Source of the DNA: Vreelandella halophila
Lineage (GTDB): Bacteria > Pseudomonadota > Gammaproteobacteria > Pseudomonadales > Oleiphilaceae
Direction: 5' to 3'
DNA length: 64,000 nucleotides
Assembly: GCF_009856365.1 (NCBI RefSeq)
Contig: NZ_WMEX01000009.1
Coordinates: 24,481 to 88,480, forward strand
The position numbers and the translations under genes were made by a program. Each line of letters opens with the position of its first letter. Position 1 is the stretch's first letter. The notes beneath the pieces are model-generated. The model saw only the letters and a program-made list of their open reading frames with translations. It ran no database searches and was not told the DNA's origin. Positions 48,174-56,973 of this stretch are shown here, piece after piece.

Positions 48174-48893
48174 TTAACCGACCAGCCGGCGGAAGGCACC
48201 ACCAGCCAGAAGGCCACCGGCGAGCAGCACCAGGCTGGCCGGTTCAGGTACCCGGTTTACGGGCGGTGCCGAAGCGATAGCGCCGACGGCATCAATATCC
48301 GCGCCAACCGTCGGGTTCGCCCCCCGGTCCCCCTCGTCCGGGTCATCGATCAACTGGACAGCATCAAACTGCAGGGCTCCGGAGGCAAAGCCGGCAAAGA
48401 CCGAGTCAATATCAATGGAAGACGTGGAACCACTGACACTGCCTACCGAGAAGAACCCATCGAGCTGGGCCGTATAGCCCGGACTCAGAAGGTTGTACGT
48501 CTCCACCGTCGGGCGGACGGCAACAAAGGTATCCTCGACATCAGGGCCAATCTCGAAGATATGGAGATCGTCATTGCCGTCGCCACTGTTGGTCAGGGAA
48601 TTGTCCGTAAACCGCAGTGCAAGCAGCCCACCGGAACCCAGCGAAACCGAGCCATTGGGCGAACTGTAATCCGGAGCCCCCACGGCCTCGCCGGGATCCA
48701 TGTAGTTGGGGTCTGTCGGCACATTGCCGCCACTGAACGACGGGTTGTAGTCAATCACCTCGTCCGCGAAACTGATGTCTCCTTCCGGGAACTCGATTCC
48801 GTCATAGGTCACGGGGGCCGCCGTGGCCACAAAAGCAGCTGCGCCCATCATGGCGCCCACAGAGGTAAGAAGGGTTTTCCTGATTATCGACAT
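48174..48893 (-). CDS. PEP-CTERM exosortase-dependent surface protein
   Basis: 239 residues from ATG 48893, where AAGGAG stands six bases upstream; the frame continues to 48977 without a signal peptide there. Signal: RKTLLTSVGAMMGAAAFVATAAP. The middle domain contains GGLLALRFTDNSLTNSG and DLHIFEIGPDVEDTFVAVRPT, a pattern seen in bacterial surface proteins with a discoidin-like or lectin-like fold. The sorting tag is RVPEPASLVLLAGGLLAGGAFRRL. It should be processed by an exosortase not present in this window. This is the second such substrate here, 21 kb from the first. Confidence 0.9.
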   Translation of the reverse strand: MSIIRKTLLTSVGAMMGAAAFVATAAPVTYDGIEFPEGDISFADEVIDYNPSFSGGNVPTDPNYMDPGEAVGAPDYSSPNGSVSLGSGGLLALRFTDNSLTNSGDGNDDLHIFEIGPDVEDTFVAVRPTVETYNLLSPGYTAQLDGFFSVGSVSGSTSSIDIDSVFAGFASGALQFDAVQLIDDPDEGDRGANPTVGADIDAVGAIASAPPVNRVPEPASLVLLAGGLLAGGAFRRLVG

Positions 48894-48934
48894 GCTGTTC
48901 TCCTTGGCTCTCCGGTTTCCTGTCACCGGCAAGA

Positions 48935-48951
48935 GGCAGGTTCCATGCCGG
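48935..48951 (-). promoter_or_regulatory. Weak candidate sigma-54 promoter of the second PEP-CTERM gene
   Basis: On the minus strand CCGGCAT-GGAAC-CTGCC has GG and GC 11 positions apart, as in -24/-12 promoters, but several flanking bases differ from consensus (CGGCAT for TGGCAC, CTGC for TTGC). Its start point would be about 31 bases before the ATG at 48893. The parallel with the first PEP-CTERM gene is the main support. Confidence 0.3.
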
Positions 48952-49062
48952 TATGGAAGAAGGCCAGGCGACGGCACGACTTAGGGATCAGGCTGATTGC
49001 TGGTTAAGGGAAAAGTGTTAAAAGAGCTGACGGTTGCTACACCAACCCCTTCAACCAGGATC

Positions 49063-52000
49063 CTACCAGGTATCCACGAACCCGCCGGGCCCAGCGTCCC
49101 CCTGACTGCCCATGGATGCGGCGTTCAGCCCGCGCAGCAGCCAGGCCCGCGTCTCCTGCGGGTCGATGACGGCGTCAATCTCCAGGTAGCTGGCCACGTT
49201 GAGGGCCTTGCCCTGCTCGTAGGCCTTCGCGACCAGGGTATCGAACATCTTCTTTTGGGATGCCTCATCGGGCTGGGCCGCGAGTTCCTTGGCAAAGCCC
49301 AGCCGGACGGCGCCTTCCCAGCCCATGGGCCCGAACTCCCCGCTCGGCCAGGCGGCGGTAAAGAACGGCGCATGCAGGCTGCCGGCGGCCATCGCCTGGG
49401 CACCCAACCCATAGGCCTTGCGCAGCACCACCGTGAAAAAGGGAACCGAAAGGTTGGCCGCCGCCACAAACATGCGTGACACATGGCGGATGGTGGCCTG
49501 TTTTTCCGCTTCCGGGCCCACCATGAAACCAGGCGTGTCGCACAGTGACACCATGGGCAAACCATGGGCGTTGCACAGCTGCATGAAGCGCGCGGCCTTG
49601 TCGCCGGCGGCGGCATCCACAGCACCGCCGAGGTGCGCCGGGTTGTTGGCGATCAGCCCGAAGGGCCGCCCCTGGATGCGCACCAGTGCGGTAACCAGCC
49701 CGGGCGCGAACTCCCGGCGCAGTTCCAGCACGCTGCCCTCGTCTGCAAGGGTCCCAAGCACGTCCCGGATGTCGTAGACGCGCATGCGGTTTTCCGGGAT
49801 CAGATGGCGGAGCCGGCGCTGGTCCGGTTCCTGCCAGTCATCAATCGGCCCCTGAAAATAGGCCAGGTACTGCTTGGCGATATGGACCGCTTCCGCTTCA
49901 TCCTCGACCAGTACGTCGATCACGCCATTCGGCCCCATGACCGATGTCGGCCCGACTTCCTCGGGGCTGTAGCTGCCCAGTCCGCCCCCTTCGATCATGG
50001 CCGGCCCGGCCATGCCCAGGGTCGTGCCGCGGGTCGCGATGATGACATCGCAGCAGCCCAGCATGGCGGCATTACCGGCATAACACCGGCCCGAGGCAAT
50101 GCCGATGGTCGGCACCTTTCCGGAAAGTGCAGCCATTGCCGCGAAACTATGACAATCCAGGAAGGACACACCGTTGGCATCGGTATCGTTGGGCCGCCCT
50201 CCCCCGCCTTCCGCGAAAAGCACCAGGGGAATCCGCCACTGCTCCGCCAGCGCCAGCATCCGATCCGCCTTCCTGTGCCCGGCCACGCCCTGGGTGCCCG
50301 CGAAGACGGTGTAATCGTAGGCCAGGGTAACGCAGCCTGAATCCGGAGCGACGAACACATCCGCGTTCACCGTGCCGATGGCGGTAACCAGGCCATCCGC
50401 CGGGCTCAGCTCCGCCAGTTGCTCCACGGACTTGCGGCGGCGTTGCGCGGCCACCGCCAGGGCACCGTATTCGTTGGTACTGCCCTCATCGAGCAGATCC
50501 TCAACGTTCTCACGGGCAGTGCGTTGCCCGGCTTTGTGGCGTTTCTCCACCGCCGCCGGGCGGCGCTCGTCCGTGAGCTGTGCGTGACGTTCGAACACCT
50601 CCTCAAGGTCCGCCCGGATGTAATCAAGATCCACGGCCTCTTCGGTCTGGAGCTGCTGATCATCCACCCCCGCTGGCTCAATGAACAGCAGCGCCTGCCC
50701 TTCCGCCACCATGGCCTCGGGCTGCACGGCGAGCGCACGCACGATGCCGGACTGGCTCGCCCTGACCACGAACTCCATCTTCATGGCCTCCAGTATCGCA
50801 ATCACCTGGCCAGCGGCCACGGCATCCCCTTCCGCCACGTCAACGCTGACCACCTGGCCCGCGCTGGGCGACTCGATGCCGACGGTGCCAGCCGGCGCCT
50901 CAACACTGGCCACGGGATCCACGGACGCCGGCGCGGCGGCGTCTACATGCAGGTGCGGGTGAGCCTGATCGTCGGCCGTGATCAGCGCCTCCAGGTGAGC
51001 CTCGAAAAAGCGCGTCGTGACGTCATAGTCTTCCACTTCCGGCTGCTGCAGAAGGTTCCGGAGCAGGCCCATATTGGTCGCCACGCCCTCAAGCCGGAAT
51101 TCACAGAGGGCACGATAAAGGCGCTTGAGGGCTGCCCTGTAGCTGTTGCCATGAGCGATCAGCTTGGCCAGCAGTGAGTCGTAGGACGGACTGATGGGCA
51201 GGCCCACGTAGCCGTGGCCATCCACACGGAGGCCAGGACCGCTGGGTGGCTCGTAGGCGGTGAGCGTGCCAGCGGCCGGCATAGCGCTACCGTCCGCCTG
51301 CAGGGTTTCGGCGCAGACGCGCGCCTGGATGGCAAAGCCTCGTGGTGTCGGCGCCGTTTCAAGCGCCAGGTCCGCCAGGGTCTGGCCCGCCAGAAGCTCC
51401 AGCTGGGTCTGAAGCAGGTCAACGCCGGTCACCTCCTCGGTCACCGTGTGTTCCACCTGAACCCTTGGATTGGCTTCCATAAAGACGAACCGCTCCGGCT
51501 GATCCGCATCGACCAGAAACTCGAATGTGCCCAGGCCGTGATAGTCCACGGACTGCGCCATGGCCAGTGCGCACTCGATCATGGCATCACGGGTTCCGGC
51601 CTCCAGGCTCGGACTGGGCGCCATCTCGAGCAGTTTCTGGTTGCGGCGCTGGAGGCTGCAGTCGCGCTCCCAAAGGTGGCTGACCGCGCCGGTGCCATCC
51701 CCCAGCACCTGGATCTCGATGTGGCGCGCCCGCTCGATCAACCGCTCCACGTAGAGCGCGCCATCACCGAAGGCGGACTGCGCCTCGGACTGGCAACGGG
51801 TGAACGCTTCCTCGAGCTCGCTTTCACAGGCAACCGCACGGATGCCACGGCCACCGCCGCCCGCAGCTGCCTTGAGCATCAGTGGCCCGTGCTCGCTGAA
51901 GAAGGTTCTAGCCTCGTCCAGCGTTATGGCCCGGTTGATCCCCGCAACCAGCGGCACATGATTCTGCTCCGCAAGCGCCCGCGCCGCTGACTTGTCGCCA

Positions 52001-52338
52001 AAACGCTCCAGCACCTCCGGCGCCGGCCCGATGAATACGATGCCGGCTTCCGCACACCGGCGGGCAAACATCGCGTTCTCCGCCAGGAACCCATAGCCGG
52101 GATGGATGGCATCGCACCCCCGGTCCCGGGCAATGGCAATCAGTTGATCCATGTCCAGATAGGCCTTGGAGCCCCGCCCCCGGAGTGCAACGGCCTCATC
52201 GGACTTACGGGTATGCAGGCACGCCTCATCATCTTCCGCGAACACGCTCACGGACCGGATACCCAGCTCATTGCAGGCCCGCGCGATACGGATGGCGATC
52301 TCACCGCGGTTGGCGATGAGGACAGAAGAAAACGGCAT
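49063..52338 (-). CDS. Single-chain acyl-CoA carboxylase (biotin carboxylase + biotin carrier + carboxyltransferase)
   Basis: 1091 residues with all three functions in one chain. Residues 1-450 are biotin carboxylase: FSSVLIANRGEIAIRIARACNELG, ATP-grasp GGGGRGIRAV, and EANPRVQVEHTVTEEVTGVDL. Residues about 470-555 are the carrier domain with EAMKMEF, biotin on about Lys 520. Residues about 570-1091 are a fused carboxyltransferase with beta-like (GSTNEYGALA, FAEGGGGRPND) and alpha-like parts (LCDTPGFMVGPEAEKQ, GLGAQAMAAGSL). The usual acetyl- or propionyl-CoA carboxylases of proteobacteria have separate subunits. One-chain forms are known as long-chain or multi-substrate acyl-CoA carboxylases. 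The substrate is not readable here. The gene stands alone. Confidence 0.93.
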   Translation of the reverse strand: MPFSSVLIANRGEIAIRIARACNELGIRSVSVFAEDDEACLHTRKSDEAVALRGRGSKAYLDMDQLIAIARDRGCDAIHPGYGFLAENAMFARRCAEAGIVFIGPAPEVLERFGDKSAARALAEQNHVPLVAGINRAITLDEARTFFSEHGPLMLKAAAGGGGRGIRAVACESELEEAFTRCQSEAQSAFGDGALYVERLIERARHIEIQVLGDGTGAVSHLWERDCSLQRRNQKLLEMAPSPSLEAGTRDAMIECALAMAQSVDYHGLGTFEFLVDADQPERFVFMEANPRVQVEHTVTEEVTGVDLLQTQLELLAGQTLADLALETAPTPRGFAIQARVCAETLQADGSAMPAAGTLTAYEPPSGPGLRVDGHGYVGLPISPSYDSLLAKLIAHGNSYRAALKRLYRALCEFRLEGVATNMGLLRNLLQQPEVEDYDVTTRFFEAHLEALITADDQAHPHLHVDAAAPASVDPVASVEAPAGTVGIESPSAGQVVSVDVAEGDAVAAGQVIAILEAMKMEFVVRASQSGIVRALAVQPEAMVAEGQALLFIEPAGVDDQQLQTEEAVDLDYIRADLEEVFERHAQLTDERRPAAVEKRHKAGQRTARENVEDLLDEGSTNEYGALAVAAQRRRKSVEQLAELSPADGLVTAIGTVNADVFVAPDSGCVTLAYDYTVFAGTQGVAGHRKADRMLALAEQWRIPLVLFAEGGGGRPNDTDANGVSFLDCHSFAAMAALSGKVPTIGIASGRCYAGNAAMLGCCDVIIATRGTTLGMAGPAMIEGGGLGSYSPEEVGPTSVMGPNGVIDVLVEDEAEAVHIAKQYLAYFQGPIDDWQEPDQRRLRHLIPENRMRVYDIRDVLGTLADEGSVLELRREFAPGLVTALVRIQGRPFGLIANNPAHLGGAVDAAAGDKAARFMQLCNAHGLPMVSLCDTPGFMVGPEAEKQATIRHVSRMFVAAANLSVPFFTVVLRKAYGLGAQAMAAGSLHAPFFTAAWPSGEFGPMGWEGAVRLGFAKELAAQPDEASQKKMFDTLVAKAYEQGKALNVASYLEIDAVIDPQETRAWLLRGLNAASMGSQGDAGPGGFVDTW

Positions 52339-52450
52339 CGGACGGCTCCCTGGTTTTCAGCCTGATCGACGGCCAAATGGCCGGATCCTGCGTTCAGCCT
52401 AAGAGCCTTTACGGAATGAAACCAATGAATCCATTTCAGACACCGGAATA

Positions 52451-52474
52451 AGCATCCCTTATAGGGGGGATGCT
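52451..52474. repeat. Hairpin at the end of the metallo-hydrolase gene
   Basis: AGCATCCC and GGGATGCT form an 8-bp perfect stem two bases beyond the stop of the metallo-beta-lactamase-fold gene. No T-run follows on the minus strand, so it may be a weak terminator or a processing/stability hairpin. Confidence 0.45.
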
Positions 52475-52475
52475 C

Positions 52476-53369
52476 TCAGTTCCCGGTATTCAGACGCCGA
52501 TCTATATAGGACTGGTCGATCAGCGTGCGATGAACACCCTCCACGTTCATCGGCAGCCACTCTTCGTACATGGAAAGATGGCTGTACTCGGACAGACGGA
52601 TCTCTTGCTTCAGGGTCTTCAGGTCCCTGCCAGCCAGCATGCCGTCCAGCACGGCGTTGTAGAGGGCCTTGGTGTAGGCCAGATAGTCTTCCACATCCTC
52701 TCGGGTGCCCATCTCACCGTGACCGCCCACAAACCGGTCGAAGGGCTCACCACTCAGCAGGTCCCGCGTGGAAGCAATCACGCCGTGGATGTCGTAACCC
52801 GGCAGGTCCCTGTACATCATGCGGCCGAGCACGACCCAGTCGACCACGTACATCACGTTTGCCGGCAGGAACCGCATGCTGACCGAGCCCCGACCGTTAT
52901 TCGGGCCGTGATAACGCAGCTGCACGCGGCTTTCCCCCAACCGGAGTGTCAGTTCATCCGGAAAGGTCAGCTCCGGCATTGCCGTGGGCGCCCGGGTCCA
53001 CTCCAGATCCTGCGCCGCGTACTCGTGGGCCACCACCGTGACCTCGTCACTATCGAGCACGTCGCCGCCCATCACATGGTCAATGTGATTGTGGCTGTAC
53101 ACCATGTAGCGAATGGGCACATCAAACCGCTCCGCAAGCTCCGTTTTCAGCCAGCCCGCCGCTTCCTCGTTAATGGGATCGGTTACCACAATGCCTTCTT
53201 CGGTCACCATGAAGGCCGAATGGTAATGCTCATAGGAAAAGCGATAGACGTTGTCTTTGACCCGCTCAATACCGGGCTTAGGCTCCGCCATGGCCAACAC
53301 CGGGCTGAGCGCAAACGCGGCGACGGCCAGAAAACCCCATTTGAGCGGCTTGCTGTTTTTCTGAGCCAT
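52476..53369 (-). CDS. Exported metallo-beta-lactamase-fold hydrolase
   Basis: 297 residues. A signal peptide (KPLKWGFLAVAAFALSPVLAMA) is followed by VKDNVYRFSYEHYHSAFMVTEEGIVVTDPINEEAA, then the metal motif SHNHIDHVMGGD (HxHxDH) and a later His in FVGGHGEMG. This places a two-zinc hydrolase in the periplasm. Similar proteins (SoxH/quinoprotein-relay-type) occur beside PQQ-dependent alcohol dehydrogenase systems. Here it is upstream, in the same orientation, of nothing but the carboxylase, and 161 bases downstream of the AcoR-type regulator. A link to alcohol metabolism is possible but not shown. Confidence 0.85.
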   Translation of the reverse strand: MAQKNSKPLKWGFLAVAAFALSPVLAMAEPKPGIERVKDNVYRFSYEHYHSAFMVTEEGIVVTDPINEEAAGWLKTELAERFDVPIRYMVYSHNHIDHVMGGDVLDSDEVTVVAHEYAAQDLEWTRAPTAMPELTFPDELTLRLGESRVQLRYHGPNNGRGSVSMRFLPANVMYVVDWVVLGRMMYRDLPGYDIHGVIASTRDLLSGEPFDRFVGGHGEMGTREDVEDYLAYTKALYNAVLDGMLAGRDLKTLKQEIRLSEYSHLSMYEEWLPMNVEGVHRTLIDQSYIDRRLNTGN

Positions 53370-53530
53370 GATCGTTCTCCCTGCAACCCCATCAATATTG
53401 ATCGTGTACGCTCCCGGGCTCGCAAGGGATCGCCGGGAAGACCTCCAGCCGTCCCTAATCCAGCACCTGCGGAAACGATGATGCTGTCCTGGAACAACTC
53501 AAGAGGGCCTGCTAGTTCTCTGTAGGCCCT

Positions 53531-55522
53531 TTAAGCCCTAGGCAGGCCCTCGTCTGGCGAATCGCTACGAACGTACTTATACACCGTATTACGACTAACG
53601 CCCGCGAGTCGTGCGGTTCGGCTGACGTTACCACCCACCTGCCGATAGAGTTCCTGAATCCGGTTCTCCAGCGCTCCCGCGGTTTCCCGGGACACAGCCG
53701 GCTCGGGCAGCTCACTCTCCCCGGCACCCTCCGCGGGCGATGACTCCATCACCCTGTTCAGGTCATCGTAGAAATCCGCTGGCAGGTGTTCGCGCTTCAT
53801 GATTCCATCATCAGCCATGGCATGCGCTATTTTCAGTACATTCGCCAGTTGCCGCATATTCCCCGGCCAAGGGTGTCTGACCAGCAGATCTTCCACCTCT
53901 GGGCTCATTAGAACCCGCCCCTCATCCACCTGCAGTCGGTCGTACATGTATTTGATGAGCGCCGCTTTATCTTCACGATGCCGCAATGCCGGCACTTCGA
54001 TGTTCAGGCCGGAAATACGGTAATAGAGATCCTGACGGAAAGATCCTTCATCCGCTGCCGCCTTGAGATTCCGGTTCGAAGCGGAAACAAGACGGATATC
54101 CACCGGGAAGACCTCACTTGAGCCCAGAGGCACAACCACGCGCTCCTGAAGCACTCGCAGCAACCGTGCCTGCACGTGCAACGGCATTTCACCGATTTCG
54201 TCAAGGAACAGGGTGCCACCATGGGCACGGCGGATCAGGCCCACCGACCCTTTACTGCTGGCACCGGTGAATGCGCCTTTTTCATAACCGAACAGCTCTG
54301 ACTCAACCAGCTCGGTAGGGATCGACGCGCAGTTGACTGCCACCAGTGTCTGTTCCCGCCGACTGCTGTGAAAATGCAGTGAGCGCACCATGATTTCCTT
54401 GCCAGCACCCGTCTCACCATGAATAAGGATGGGGATGTCCTTCTCGATGATCTTCCTGGCTTGACTGAGGACCTGGCGTACTTTCCGGTCACCATGCTCC
54501 AGTTCATCGAAAGGCACTACATCCTCCGGTAATTCACTGTTACCGGCGGCCGGTTCCGGCTTGGGCTCCGGAGCGCCCTGCCCGGACGCCTGGCCTTTCA
54601 CGCGAAAATCCGCGACTTTCAGCGATGGCGCCAATGGCGGCTGAACACGAACCCACATGCGGTAGCGTCCAAATACCCATAGTGTGAGCGGAGCATTCGG
54701 GGGCTGCTGACGCAGTTCATGGAACTTAAAACCGAATATCTGTTCAATATCCATCAGCGCAATGTCCTGCGCCAGCAACGCCCAGGCCCGTCGGTTCGCC
54801 GAGATCACAATACCCTGGTCGTCCAGAACCAGCAGCCCGGCCCAATGGCTGTCCAGACCACTGATATCGGTACTGAAGGTAATGATGTGATGGTCCTGTT
54901 GAAAAGCCGCGTGAATCAATTGGTTTTCCACGCTCAACGACATCAGCTTGACCATGCCCAGGGTATGGTCCTGCGGCAGATAGGCGTCGGATGAAATATC
55001 CAGAACCCCTATCATTTCCTTCCTGATGTCGTAGATTGGCGATGCCGAGCCCACCATGTACCGGTTGGCGCGCAGAAAATGTTCATCACGGCTGACCTGT
55101 ACCGCGTGCCCCGCAGCCAAGGCGGTTCCGATCGCGTTGGTGCCCACCCCCCTCTCATGCCACTGATGGCCGGGGACGAGGCCATGCTCTCCACGGCCCT
55201 GGAACCGGGGCGAACCCCAGGTATTGAGTACATGACCCTGATTATCCGCCAGAACAATCAGGCAGGACGAGTTCGACAGGATATTCTCGTAATAGGGCAA
55301 CACCTCGTTTTCCGTGGTGTGCATCAGATCATGATGCTGGTCCACAAGCGCGCTGACATCACCTTTCCGCACATCACCAAAGTCTGGCGGGGCGCCATGG
55401 GCCAAGCCATACCTCTCACATCGATACCACGAGTTTTCAATGACTTCCTTGTGCGTCTGGTCCGCATCAGCGACTGGATCCGCCCACGGGTCGCCGGGTT
55501 TATTGTTGTTGTCCTGCACCAA
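53531..55522 (-). CDS. Sigma-54-dependent activator, AcoR family
   Basis: 663 residues starting at TTG 55522 (AGAGG nine bases before; GTG 55519 is an alternative). The N-terminal half is a GAF/PAS-type sensor (VLADNQGHVLNTWGSPRFQG, then GVGTNAIGTALAAGHAVQVSRDEHFL and the SASPIYD region). The central AAA+ domain has Walker A GETGAGKE (about residue 372), the sigma-54 contact GYEKGAFTGA, and Walker B GGTLFLDEIGEMP. A Fis-type helix-turn-helix ends it (GGNVSRTARLAGVSRNTVYKYV). AcoR-type proteins answer to acetoin, alcohols or related small molecules. The ABC operon divergent from it carries a matching sigma-54 promoter and direct repeats. Confidence 0.94.
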   Translation of the reverse strand: MVQDNNNKPGDPWADPVADADQTHKEVIENSWYRCERYGLAHGAPPDFGDVRKGDVSALVDQHHDLMHTTENEVLPYYENILSNSSCLIVLADNQGHVLNTWGSPRFQGRGEHGLVPGHQWHERGVGTNAIGTALAAGHAVQVSRDEHFLRANRYMVGSASPIYDIRKEMIGVLDISSDAYLPQDHTLGMVKLMSLSVENQLIHAAFQQDHHIITFSTDISGLDSHWAGLLVLDDQGIVISANRRAWALLAQDIALMDIEQIFGFKFHELRQQPPNAPLTLWVFGRYRMWVRVQPPLAPSLKVADFRVKGQASGQGAPEPKPEPAAGNSELPEDVVPFDELEHGDRKVRQVLSQARKIIEKDIPILIHGETGAGKEIMVRSLHFHSSRREQTLVAVNCASIPTELVESELFGYEKGAFTGASSKGSVGLIRRAHGGTLFLDEIGEMPLHVQARLLRVLQERVVVPLGSSEVFPVDIRLVSASNRNLKAAADEGSFRQDLYYRISGLNIEVPALRHREDKAALIKYMYDRLQVDEGRVLMSPEVEDLLVRHPWPGNMRQLANVLKIAHAMADDGIMKREHLPADFYDDLNRVMESSPAEGAGESELPEPAVSRETAGALENRIQELYRQVGGNVSRTARLAGVSRNTVYKYVRSDSPDEGLPRA

Positions 55523-55627
55523 TGAATTGCACCTCTTGTTGATCGCCGCACCGCGATATGCACTTCAGCCGATTATCTGATTACCCCTAAGGGAGCACCA
55601 GCGCCGGAACCGTCTCTGACTACTTGG

Positions 55628-55703
55628 TGAACACTCATCTGAACACTTCGTGAACACTTTGTGAACACTTATCTTGCACTATTTTGAACATTTACGAACA
55701 TTC
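55628..55703. promoter_or_regulatory. Array of six GAACA direct repeats, probable enhancer (UAS)
   Basis: TGAACACT begins at 55628, 55640, 55651 and 55662, spaced 12, 11 and 11 bases, close to one helical turn. Two diverged copies follow: TGAACATT at 55685 and CGAACATT at 55695. The array lies about 125-195 bases upstream of the start expected from the -24/-12 element at 55798, the usual range for a sigma-54 enhancer. The 361-base intergenic region is much more AT-rich than its surroundings. No gene is credible in it. Confidence 0.7.
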
Positions 55704-55797
55704 GGAATGGGCCAAAACAATCACACAAAATCGTATTTGGCACTTTTTGTTTATTAAAATCAAAAATATAGGGAATTATACGCGAATTCGAAAAATT

Positions 55798-55814
55798 CTG
55801 GCATCAGACTTGTA
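55798..55814 (+). promoter_or_regulatory. Sigma-54 promoter of the ABC transporter operon
   Basis: CTGGCAT-CAGAC-TTGTA follows the -24/-12 pattern (YTGGCAC-N5-TTGCW): GG at 55800-55801 and the -12 G at 55812 are 11 positions apart. The mismatches are CAT for CAC and TTGT for TTGC. The start would be near 55825, 59 bases before the first ATPase gene. A sigma-54 activator gene is divergent from it. Confidence 0.65.
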
Positions 55815-55883
55815 TGGTTACCGAATGCGTTTTGCCTTGCGCTCAGCAAGTCCGCATAACAATAACAAGTCAGGGAACCAACA

Positions 55884-56972
55884 ATGTCTCTAACTCTTGA
55901 AAAAGTCAGCAAAGCTGTTGACGGTCAGGACTGGATAACTGATATCGACCTGAATTTGGAGCCGGGCTCCTTTAACGTCCTTCTGGGCCGGACGCTGGCT
56001 GGGAAAACGACGTTGATGCGTCTTATGGCCGGTCTCGACCAGCCTACCAGCGGCCGTGTGCTCATGAATGGCGTTGATGTCACGGGCGTTTCCGTGAGGA
56101 AACGCAACCTGTCCATGGTCTATCAGCAATTCATTAACTACCCCGCTCATACCGTCTACGACAACATCGCCTCTCCGCTGCGACTCGCAAAGATGCCCCG
56201 AGAGGTCATCGATAAAAGGGTGCGGGAGACGGCGAACATGTTGCATCTCGAAAGCATGCTGGATCGCTACCCACTGGAATTGTCCGGTGGCCAGCAGCAA
56301 CGCACCGCGATGGCTCGCGCTCTGGTCAAGGACGCCGATCTGATTCTGTTTGACGAGCCTCTGGTCAATCTCGATTACAAGCTGCGTGAAGAATTCCGTG
56401 AGGAACTGCGCGAACTGTTCAAGACCCGGAACTGCATTGCCGTCTACGCAACCACTGAGCCAAACGAAGCTTTGGCGCTGGGCGGTAATACGGCGGTCCT
56501 GCACGAAGGGCAACTTCTCCAGTACGGCCGCACGCCCGAGGTGTATCACAAGCCCAAGGATATCCTGAGCGCTGAAATGTTCTCAGAACCTCCCATCAAC
56601 GTGGTCCCTGCCCTGGTTACAGAGTCTGAGGTAACCTTTGATGAGACGGTGCATTTCAAGCTCAACTCCGATCTCCAGTCCTTGACCCCCGGGCGTTACC
56701 AGTTCGGCGTAAGAGCGTCCCACATCGGCCTTGTGCCCCATGCTGACGATGATCTCGAGCTCCCCATGAACGTCGATCTTGCCGAGATCAGTGGTTCGGA
56801 AACGTTCCTGCATGTGCACAACGGTGAACTTAACCTTGTGCTCCATCTATCCGGTGTCCACGAATACGACGTGGATGAGCAGATCAAGGTGTATTTCCCC
56901 ACCCACAAGATATACGGCTTTGATATGGCCGGATCGACAGTCCACGTACCAACACGTCTGGGAGGGGTTTGA
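55884..56972 (+). CDS. ABC transporter ATP-binding protein, GlpS-like (glycerol/polyol uptake)
   Basis: 362 residues. Walker [14 protein letters not shown] (Ala in place of the usual Gly of GxSGxGK), Q-loop [17 protein letters not shown], signature [18 protein letters not shown], Walker [13 protein letters not shown]. After about residue 240 comes a TOBE-like regulatory domain. It is the first of six genes in the order of the Rhizobium glpSTPQUV operon, which imports glycerol; the order and the small DUF2160 gene are the strongest evidence. The substrate here could also be another small alcohol or polyol. It pairs with the next ATPase. Confidence 0.88.
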   Translation: MSLTLEKVSKAVDGQDWITDIDLNLEPGSFNVLLGRTLAGKTTLMRLMAGLDQPTSGRVLMNGVDVTGVSVRKRNLSMVYQQFINYPAHTVYDNIASPLRLAKMPREVIDKRVRETANMLHLESMLDRYPLELSGGQQQRTAMARALVKDADLILFDEPLVNLDYKLREEFREELRELFKTRNCIAVYATTEPNEALALGGNTAVLHEGQLLQYGRTPEVYHKPKDILSAEMFSEPPINVVPALVTESEVTFDETVHFKLNSDLQSLTPGRYQFGVRASHIGLVPHADDDLELPMNVDLAEISGSETFLHVHNGELNLVLHLSGVHEYDVDEQIKVYFPTHKIYGFDMAGSTVHVPTRLGGV

Positions 56973-56973
56973 C

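Noticed and set aside
55737..55753. TTGGCAC at 55737 as an alternative sigma-54 -24 box
   Set aside because: The box itself is perfect, but no GC or TTG lies at the required distance; the nearest G is nine positions on, not eleven.
55684..55893. 69-codon plus-strand open frame between the activator and the ABC operon
   Set aside because: It lies over the repeat array and the sigma-54 element, in AT-rich DNA of non-coding composition, and overlaps the first ATPase start. No domain or ribosome site supports it.
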